Assembly (NCBI GenBank): GCA_037039925.1
Contig: JAXRKP010000099.1
Location: 205,001-269,000, forward strand
Length of the DNA: 64,000 nt
From: Doris montereyensis
Lineage: Eukaryota > Mollusca > Gastropoda > Nudibranchia > Dorididae
Direction: 5' to 3'
Numbering within the stretch: position 1 is the first letter of the stretch; every line of letters begins with the position of its first letter. The notes beneath the pieces are model-generated. The model had not been told where the DNA came from. It did no database searches and saw only the letters and a program-made list of their open reading frames with translations. The position numbers and the translations under genes are program-made. Below, one piece after another: positions 52,490 to 64,000 of this stretch.

Positions 52490-52990
52490 GCAGTATCTAT
52501 TTAGGCCAAATTCAGCCCAAATAGCCCGGATATGGGATGTCGCGCTATTTAGGCCAATAGTAGGCTATAACAACTACATATTCAAGTACGATTCCAATTT
52601 TTGAAACGTATGTTGCCATGAATCCAGGGTTTAGGTTTAAGAATGACGTGTTTTGTGCTTCGCCTCCTTGAAGAACTTTAAAATCTTTTCTCAAGTTTGA
52701 AAATGTTCATTGAGACAATTACATAATGATATTAAATGTAATGGCAAACGGCTTAAATATAGCTATGTTTTATTACATATTGTAATGTGAAGGGAAAAAA
52801 TTAACAAATAGTAGGCTGGTACATCGACCTACATAAATTAGAATAAAACTGAACCTGTAGTGTTGTTTTATCATCTTCAACAACCTGGATATGGGCTAGC
52901 ATGCTATTTTTAGACTGATACCTTGGCCTAAATAGCCTTGGATCAGGGGTTAAGCTTTTTAGGCCGATGCGGCCCAAATATATCAAGCCT
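52490..52990. repeat. Region with scattered ctatttaggcc-type motifs
   Basis: tatttaggcc and its reverse ggcctaaata occur near both ends (52,498; 52,545; 52,932; 52,960), with gatatgggat / cctggatatggg. This may be an old inverted-repeat element; ends and duplications were not resolved. Confidence 0.3.
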
Positions 52991-53367
52991 TTTAAAATGA
53001 GACATGTCCTCCATTTTCATAATGTATGTGCTATTTTTGTATATAAAATTTCAACAAAAAATGTTTTCTAAGTGAACATCCTACAATGCATTTTTACTTC
53101 CTGTTCGTAAGCACAAGTTTCTTTGAATCAGTAATTTTTTTACGTTTTTTTTCATGATTATAAACACCTAGTTGTTTTGTCTGAATAATTAATTTTGAGG
53201 GGGGGGGGTTTGGTTGTAATCACAATACTTTCTAATACATCGGGGTCGGATGCAATTGTAATGTTATGAATTTCAATAAAGTTGTTTTTGTATTGGTATA
53301 AAAAGTGGTTGGTGATCACCACGAGAAAAAAATTTCTTACAAGTTACAATGCCATCACTTCATACAT

Positions 53368-53616
53368 GAAGGTGTCATTTCAATTGTGTGCCTATGTCCA
53401 TTTTCGTGAAAAACGAGACAGAGAGATAATCCTAGGGAATAAAAGGAAATAATGCTTCCTGAAAAGTGTGAAAATGATATGATGAAAATACATCACGTTT
53501 ACAACCGTTTGAAACTTGGAATTCCCAAAGCCAACAGTGCCAAAGTCCATGGTTCTTTTGCATTTTTCTCTAAATGACATAATTGTGACTAAGGCACATT
53601 ATTGAAATGACCCCTC
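53368..53616. mobile_element. MITE pair, copy 2 (~249 bp)
   Basis: Second copy of the element at 48,430, same orientation, with ends aaggtgtcatttcaatt and attgaaatgacccctc. It differs by scattered substitutions and a few short indels, so the two copies are not a recent duplication. Confidence 0.7.
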
Positions 53617-53923
53617 ATATTTTCGCAATATTCCTTTGAATGCACAAAAATTAACCTCTTACAACTTTGCATAGCGCTTCCCACTGATTGAAGTAAACCT
53701 TGATTTTTTCCTACTTCTCTGCTATATTTAAATATAGCTTTAAGTGGTGATGATGCAAACGGTTATCTCAATTTATCTAACAACTTGATCTACAGCGTCG
53801 GCCATCAGATCAAGATCTAGATCTTGTAAAAATCATATTAATATTAATATACTTTTTTCACCCACAATTACCCGCTGGCTTCACAGATTAAAATATCCAA
53901 CCATTCTGATAAACTCGTCTTAA

Positions 53924-54163
53924 TTAACTCTTTGACAGCCAATCACCGACCTATCAGTGTTTCCGCTAGCTGGTTGTTCTATGCCTAACTCTGACGGATG
54001 TATTTTTTATGGAAATTTCCTCACAATTTCGATTTTCATAGACTGATACTGTTAAAATTGTGAGGAAACGCCCACAAACAAGACATCGGCATTTGGCATA
54101 GGGAACAATCTAAGCGGAAGCACTGGTAGATTGGCGATTGGCACTCAGTGCTTAGCAAAGTTA
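53924..54163. mobile_element. Palindromic TTAA-type element
   Basis: Two arms of about 100 bp (53,928-54,030 and 54,055-54,160) are imperfect inverted copies, sharing cagtgtttccgct, gttctatgcc and cctcacaattt. The left end reads TTAACTCTTTGACAGCCAAT, the right end reversed TAACTTTGCT...GAGTGCCAAT. Ends of the TTAACYCTTTG..TGCC type are common in piggyBac-like MITEs, so that class is suggested, not proven. Confidence 0.55.
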
Positions 54164-54194
54164 TAAAAAGCGTTTGAAATGTATCACTCTTGTG

Positions 54195-54715
54195 ATAAAA
54201 ACATGTTTTGCCAACATCCATTTTGGCATAGTAGGGGATAGAATTATTCTGGCATGGAGCAATAACTCTTTTTTTGGCACTCAAAGAGGAAAGTGTAGTA
54301 ACACGAAGAAAAATAAAGTTTTACCAACATCCATTTTGGCACTCAGAGAGTTAAGTGTAGTAACACAGAAAAACATCCACCAAAACATGTTTTGCCAACA
54401 TCCATGTTGGCACTCAAAGAGTTAAGTGTAGTAACACAGAAAAACATCCACCAAAGCATGTTTTACCAACATCCATTTGGCACTCAAGAGTTAAGTGTAG
54501 TAACACAGAAAAACATCCACCAAAAAATGTTTTACCAACATCCATTTTGGCACTCAAAGAGTTAAGTGTAGTAACACAGAAAAACACCCACCAAAAAATG
54601 TTTTACAAAGATAATGTAGTAACACAGAAAAACATCCATTTGGCACTCAAAGAGTTAAGTGTGGTAACACAGAAAAACATCCACCAAAAACATGTTTTGC
54701 CAACATCCATGAAAT
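54195..54715 (+). repeat. ~70-bp tandem repeat related to TTAA element end
   Basis: About seven copies of a unit containing ccaacatccattttggcact, caaagagttaagtgtag and taacacagaaaaacatccac. The segment ggcactcaaagagttaa is the reverse complement of the TTAACTCTTTGaGTGCC end of the adjacent palindromic element. Some units are truncated. Confidence 0.75.
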
Positions 54716-55069
54716 AATGCCTGCTTTGTTATCATCATTCTTGTCATTTGAGTCCAAGTAGAATTTGGATGTAGGCCTATACTATAATGTATTAGTATGT
54801 AACGGAAATGTGATTTATCTCATGTTGTTTCTTTTCTTTGTCAGTCAGGATCTACCTCTTTCCTTCACTCTTTCACATCTCACTTCTCTTTCATCTTGCT
54901 GTTTCCTCTAAATTCACCCTGAGATCACAACATATGGTGGACGGGGTAAATTTGAATTATACCAAGAAAGAGAGATAGAAATGAATGAATGAGAGCGTGA
55001 AAAATAAATCTAATGCAATACCAAGGAAATGTGCCTTCTGGACAATAAAATTTTATCTTATCTTATCTT

Positions 55070-55362
55070 AGGTCTGTGGTTAGGCTGCCGGACTTGGGGT
55101 CATGAGGTCCCGAGTTCAAGTTCAAGTCCAAGCAAAACTAGGTCCAACTTTGTGTTCCTTGGGAAAGACACTTTAACACGCATTTTCCTCGACCTAGGTG
55201 CAAATAGGTAATACAATAATAGGTAGCACAAGCTTGGGAATAATAACCTGCATCAGACTAGTGTCTTATTCAGGAAATGAGTATTATCACCTGTTCCACT
55301 TCATGGTATAGAAACCAGGATAGGCTCTGGCTCAATAGGCCATAATGGCAGTGAAGGAACTT
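55070..55362 (+). mobile_element. SINE family A, near full-length
   Basis: Plus-strand copy directly after a (TTATC)n run: gtggttaggctgccggactt, the B-box region, ccttgggaaagacactttaa, agcttgggaataataacctg and the tail ggccataatggcagtgaagg. The tail is followed by an unrelated AT-rich sequence. Confidence 0.85.
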
Positions 55363-56057
55363 AGGTCTGAAAGGAAAGACTTTAGCTGTTTGGCTGGTAT
55401 AAGTCAATAAAATGCTCCTTGGCATATAATAATAGGCTATGCCTGTATTTATTACCTCAGTCACTGAAAGACTTAAAGAACTATAAATATCAAAAAAGAT
55501 TTTTAAAATTTTACAGATGAAATGAAGTTATGGTTTGTTTTTACATATTCCATAAAATCTTCAATAAATAAAAGGTAAAAAAAAAAAATGCATTTCTAAT
55601 TTATTTCTTTGTATTTCATAATTTAATGTTGTATTCATCATATGACATACATTCATATATATATATATACATATATTAATTAATTTACAAAATAATATGA
55701 CATGAAGAATTTGTTTTCCTTTATAATGGACTTTTGCACTCGTCCCCTAGCCTGATGATGTCTCTCCTCTCAGTCAAATTTCCTTATCATTCATCATACA
55801 TACAATTCTTTCAATAAAATTCTACAAGTCATCATATATATGACAAATTCTGGTTATTTGCTTATTACTCTAGACGTCCACCAAAGCAATTTTTCAAAAT
55901 ACATGTATCAAAGGCAAAAAATTCAATTGTGTAAATTTCATCACCTACATTCATTTCAGATTTATTTCACGACATCAACAGGGAATGTAACTATAAAGAC
56001 TCATCACACCTAAAACACAACTGACATCAATCTTAGCTAATACAACCCTTAGATAGA

Positions 56058-56077
56058 TTAATAATAAAAATAATAAT

Positions 56078-56144
<67 letters not shown>

Positions 56145-56173
56145 GCAATAATAATAATAATAGTAATAATAAT

Positions 56174-56225
<52 letters not shown>

Positions 56226-56303
56226 GCAATAATAATAGCAATAATAATAACAACAATAATAATAATAATTATAACAATAATAATAATAATAACAATAATA
56301 ACA
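56058..56303 (+). repeat. (TAA)n microsatellite
   Basis: About 80 TAA triplets with occasional TAG, CAA and ATT variants. It produces long I- or Y-rich frames on the minus strand that are not genes. Confidence 0.97.
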
Positions 56304-58682
56304 GTTTTCTGACAAATTGCTGATGAAAAAACACAAAATAATGACATCCAAAGATTTGTGCTTGAAGCAAGTTAAAGCCCTCGATGTGGAAACAAAAGAA
56401 TAAAAACTTCTTTCAACACTTCAATTTTTCATTATTTAAAAAAAAAACCAATAATACAATATTCTCCTTTTTTCTTTTCTTTTTTCTTTTTCCTTTTTTT
56501 TTAGTATTAATATTATTGTCACAGCCGTGAAAAGAGATCAGGTGGAGATTGGCATTGTTGTACAGCGACTTCCACGAATTATCGTTCATTGTATAACAAA
56601 TAAAACATAAATGCCTAAGTCAGATTTAGGCGTTTTTGGAAAAAAAAACCCACGAAAAACCTTCCTAACATTCAAGGAATCCTGACCTGAACTTAAGACA
56701 TGCCTAATGCAATATATATTTATATTTATAACCTAACTTAGGCATTTAAGTTATTGAACTGACACAATATCAGTTATGCTTAATCTTAAAAGGTCCATTT
56801 GATGTAAATATTGAAATGTTCTGAGAACATCCATGCACCTTGAGTATGAATAGATTGGGAAAACTGTCAGTGATGAGTTTTTTTTAGAGTCCACTCTTTT
56901 CATCATTCTTTTTATTTTATTTGGGGGGGGGGGTGGATTGGTTTCGGATTTTTATTTTGATGCAGTTTATCAATAAGCACAGTGCTAGGAAAATGTTTGG
57001 CAGAAATGGGGGTGGGGGGGTCATATTTTGCCTGGATAGTGAGCGGTTGGTGGGTGTTACAGGTAGGGTCTGTTTTTTTCCTTTCCTGCTTTCATTTATC
57101 ATTAAATTTATTTATGGTTTCCTCTTAATTCACCCTGAGATCGCCACATATGGTAGACGGGGTAAATTTAAGAAAAGAACAAAAAACAAAATTCGCCTAG
57201 ATAATCTTTCAAATTCAATCAAATTTCCAACAGTACAGATGCATACAGAAGCTAAAATCAGAACTCTACGCTTTCATTGCTTTAAATCAAAAGCTCTCAA
57301 GACTATGGGGCATTTAGCGTGCAAAATTATCTGCCCTTGTTTCAGAAACACATCGGTGGTAGCTCTTTTGTGTGAAGCTTGAAGCCTTTCTTTAATTATA
57401 GTAAAATACGAAGGCAGTGAGTACCCACGTCATTATTCATAAATAATAATGTTATTACAAAAGCAGTATAACTACTGCTACCATTTCTACTCTTGTTAAT
57501 AATCATTCTAATATTGTAAATAATACTGCTAACATTTGTGGTAATGATTATTATTAATAATAAGGGAAGGAGAAGGAACAGGATGACCACTGGTAATGAT
57601 AATAACAAAAACTAGATCTAGAATTAGAAATGATAGAGTAGTAGTACATAACATTCTAGGTGTTCATATTTTATAAATTATTGACTGGCGCTTAACAAGA
57701 TTAATATATTATCTATTTTCTTTGTTTTCACTGATGCACAGTCATACCTTCTATGTAAAAGTATTATAGGCTTTTGCATTGAGGAAATGTGACGCCAAAA
57801 GTTTTACCAAGGCCAATTATGTGAGGTCTAATCGGGAATACTTGAAACGAGCTAAATGCCCCTGTAGTTTTACATTTTGATCCCTATTCATAATATGTAA
57901 TGTAGTATATTTGTGAAGTCTGTTTTCAATTCTCGAATTCTCTAACAAATTATTAAATGTCACAACCTTACCACAAGTCCAAATTGATTCTTCTTTTTTC
58001 GTGTCCTATTTTTTTCAACTCGTTCTTTGGACAGAAGAACATCTACATCCAGAACTAGAACCTAATGTAAATAGATCTAGACACAGGAGATATAACATAT
58101 TTATTTACAAGAGTGATAATAGTGATATAAAAATCTCAATTATTAATTAGATTCTATGACAACACAAGATAGTCGGACTTGACCAATCTAGATTTCTTAA
58201 GTTCAAAAGGGTGAAAATACAAGTACTACTCTGCTCTCCCGGCTGGCACTTGCAAGTATAAGTCGTGAATGACATGCATAGGATGTCGAAGATGCCATAG
58301 CAACTATTTACCCACAATTTTATGATATAAATCTAAATAAATCTAGTCATATATATTGATTCACATGTCTAGATAGATAACATTTAAATGTTAAAGTCAG
58401 CGCTTATGTCTTCTGCTGTCACTATGCATTGAATAACACTAGTAAAACAGCCACGTAAAAAGAGCTACCACCGATCTGGGAGATCACGCAATGCATCATG
58501 GGACAGATTGGCAATAGGAGATAAACGCCTCATTTAGTCCAACGACCTAATTGTGTCACATGAACACATGAAGCTGGAATGCAAAGAGACAATGGAATGA
58601 TGAGACGGCCACACCTGGATGAGAATTTGTTGTTTCATGGCAACAGGAATTTACAGCTACTGCACTACTACAATACTCTGGG

Positions 58683-58775
58683 GTCTCTGTGGTCCAGAGG
58701 CAAGTGTTGGTTGACCTCTCAACCAACCAAAAGGTCATGGATTCAAGGCCCGACAGTTAACCAATTTTCTCGACT
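58683..58775 (+). mobile_element. SINE family B head fragment
   Basis: tctgtggtccagaggcaagt and aaccaaaaggtcatggattc, followed by gacagttaaccaattttctc. Confidence 0.65.
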
Positions 58776-58904
58776 TTCTTACGCGATATCAGCGTGATTA
58801 TGGCTCAGCCCAGTGTCCATAATGAGAATTGGAACACATGACACTTCTCAACTCCCTGGTCGAGTGTAGAAATTGGAAACGAATGATTTCTCTCCCCCCC
58901 TCCC

Positions 58905-59003
58905 CCCGTGAAACACCACATCAGACCTTTCTTTGCTTAGATTTGAACCCAGGACCTCCTGATCCCAAGTCATACAGCTTAACTACTAGGACATTGACGA
59001 CAC
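58905..59003 (-). mobile_element. SINE family A head fragment
   Basis: Contains atttgaacccaggacctcct and gatcccaagtcatacagctt, then a degenerate A-box end. Confidence 0.65.
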
Positions 59004-59214
59004 AGAAAAGCTCACTCCTAAAACCCAACACACAAATACTTACTTACTCACCTAACTAAAATGCCTCTTATTTGAACAGTTTTCATGGCAATGTTTTGTA
59101 ATTTGAGAAATGTAAAGGTTTTGACAGCAGTATATAAGGCGTTTTGTGAAATTGGATCATATTCAGGCAACTTTTATCGATAATGTAAACATGTTTTGTG
59201 AGATGAGATAAATA

Positions 59215-59220
59215 TTTATT
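59215..59220 (-). promoter_or_regulatory. Candidate VPS52 polyadenylation signal
   Basis: AATAAA on the minus strand, about 210 bases past the VPS52 stop codon. Its position is suitable, but AT-rich sequence makes chance hits common. Confidence 0.3.
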
Positions 59221-59429
59221 CCATCCATGAATTGACGTAGGAATATGAACAGAACTAAAGTAACAGTTTGAATCTCAGCAAAATAATTTTTTAGTACATT
59301 CTACCATGCAAACTTCGAATTGTATTTCAAATCTCACATATACTATACGTGTCTTCTTGAACACCATTACTTCACAAAAAGCTGTTTGACACAGACATAC
59401 AACGTGATGAGATCTCTATAAAAAAAATG

Positions 59430-62891
<3,462 letters not shown>

Positions 62892-62969
62892 CTGGAAGAG
62901 ATAAAAAAAAAAAAAAAATAGAAAAAGAAAATTTCTTGAAAAGGTCAAATTTAGACTCAAATAATTGAA

Positions 62970-63080
62970 TGGCTGGATTCGATTTTGAAATTACCCACAT
63001 CCACAGCTAAGGAGATCTCCACGGGATTAGTAGGATTTTTTCTTATTGTGCACGGACTGTCCTGTGAAAAATGACCTTTT
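62970..63080 (-). mobile_element. SINE family B tail fragment
   Basis: tacccacatccacagctaag, gagatctccacggg and ctgtcctgtgaaaaatgacc resemble the family B tail. Confidence 0.6.
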
Positions 63081-63289
63081 TTTGGGGTGCAATTTACAAA
63101 ATACAAAGATGAACATAAAATTACATAAAAATAAATAAGTCAATAAATAATTAAATAATTCTTATCTATTCATAAAGCAAATTAATCAAAAATTAAAAAC
63201 ATAACTGCCAAACAAACATAAACAAATATGATTTTACATAACAATTCAATAGTCTACTACCGTTAAATGGACACTGTCCGTTGCCACAG

Positions 63290-63425
63290 AGAGGATAAGA
63301 CAGGATAACAGAACCTACACTTTACAGAGACAGGTGTGCATTCTGATAACAGAACCTACACTTTACAGAGACAGGTGTGCATTCTGATAACAGAACCTGT
63401 AATTACTTTACAGAGACAGGTGTGC
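63290..63425 (+). repeat. ~41-bp tandem repeat, three units
   Basis: Three copies of ataacagaacctacacttta plus cagagacaggtgtgcattct; the third has a small insertion (gtaatta). Confidence 0.85.
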
Positions 63426-63436
63426 ATGAGCTGAGA

Positions 63437-63642
63437 CCTGAGAGAGAGAGGGGGGAGAGAGAGAATGAGAAAGAGATGAAGGGAGAGAGGGGAGGAGGGG
63501 GGAAGCAGAAGAGAAAGAGTTGAATTGAGAAAGAGAGAGAGACAGACAGGGTTAGAGAGACAGAGAGAGGGATGAAGGGACAGAGGGAGGGGCAGAGACA
63601 GAGGAAGGGAGAGAGTAACAGACAGAGAGACTTGCATTACGT
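63437..63642 (+). repeat. (GA)n-rich microsatellite
   Basis: gagaga with ggg and cagacagg interruptions. Confidence 0.95.
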
Positions 63643-64000
63643 ACAGGCAGGCTGTCTCGGTCGGTCTCCAGGGAACGAAAGGTGTAGAAAACAACACAGA
63701 TGAGTTGAATTCACACCAGTGACATTGCCTTTATCGCTGAAGGTCTTTCATGGGTCGTAGTTCATTTCAAGGCATGAAATTTGACAACCAGGCTATGTGG
63801 TTACACATACGTCATTGCTGTTTACGTAATTTCCAGATTGCTCTAAAATCTCTTCGGCATGGGATATGTTGGGTTACCAGACAATGTGATTACTACAAAG
63901 TACTAAATTGACGCCAAAAAGAAGTGTCAAGAGTCGGAATAACGAATTGTCGGATGTCTTAGAGAAAACAAAGAGAGGTTTATTTTGTTCCCAACGCTTA

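Larger units (their letters stand above)
52145..59429. other. Intergenic region between convergent HDHD3 and VPS52
   Basis: Beyond the elements listed separately, a frame at 56,921-57,382 (153 codons) overlaps a poly-G run and a dispersed aattcaccctgagatc repeat also found at 41,915 and 54,910; it is not regarded as a gene. The rest is AT-rich without coding signal. Confidence 0.4.

Noticed and set aside
56033..56351. Poly-Ile and poly-Tyr frames
   Set aside because: They are TAA microsatellite translations.
56921..57382. 153-codon plus-strand frame as a gene
   Set aside because: It crosses a poly-G run and a dispersed repeat, has no recognisable motifs, and is not bounded by splice sites.
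63600..63697. Possible exon with FYTFRSLETDRDSLPVRN on the minus strand, upstream of VPS52
   Set aside because: It does not match the VPS52 segment expected next, and no clear acceptor/donor pair supports it.

Overview
The window is nuclear DNA from an animal, most likely a mollusc or another lophotrochozoan. That placement is inference. It rests on intron-rich orthologues of conserved animal genes, tRNA-headed SINEs, decayed APE-type LINEs, TA- and TTAA-flanked MITEs and very many minisatellites. Nothing prokaryotic or viral is evident. The sequence is AT-rich and coding exons occupy only a few percent of it.

Three conserved protein-coding genes can be reconstructed by joining short exons at splice sites. 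(1) A tectonic gene, best matched to TCTN2 of the ciliary transition zone, lies on the minus strand from about 34.6 kb (signal-peptide exon) down to 859. Ten exons are proposed and the C-terminal exons lie beyond position 1. (2) A complete four-exon HDHD3-type HAD-like hydrolase lies on the plus strand at 41,557-47,367 (248 residues). (3) The last three exons of VPS52, a GARP/EARP tethering subunit, lie on the minus strand at 59,430-62,891. TCTN2 and HDHD3 diverge from one another. HDHD3 and VPS52 converge. No functional link between the three is implied.

All three genes carry one-base frame breaks inside otherwise well conserved, correctly spliced exons, several of them in homopolymers. This pattern points to base-level assembly or sequencing error rather than to three neighbouring pseudogenes.

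Region by region: 0-5.3 kb is TCTN2 3' exons inside large A-rich minisatellites. 5.3-34.6 kb is TCTN2 introns with two long LINE copies (11.9-14.8 kb plus strand, 17.3-20.2 kb minus strand), a 2.7-kb satellite, a SINE-head satellite (16.1-17.1 kb), three TA-flanked MITEs and many SINEs, some in fold-back form. 34.6-41.5 kb is an intergenic stretch with SINEs and a CT microsatellite. 41.5-47.4 kb is HDHD3. 47.4-59.4 kb is intergenic and holds a chimeric LINE remnant, two striking minisatellites (about 50-56-bp and exactly 54-bp units), a MITE pair and a TTAA-flanked palindromic element. 59.4-64 kb is the VPS52 3' end with simple repeats.

The most interesting theme is structural. Several satellites appear to have grown from pre-existing short functional or mobile-element segments: a splice-acceptor tract, a LINE 3' terminus, a SINE tRNA head, a SINE tail and possibly a TTAA-element end. 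In addition, one MITE sits inside a splice donor consensus and another retroposon fragment lies within about 20 bp of a donor. No new enzymatic or defence system was found.
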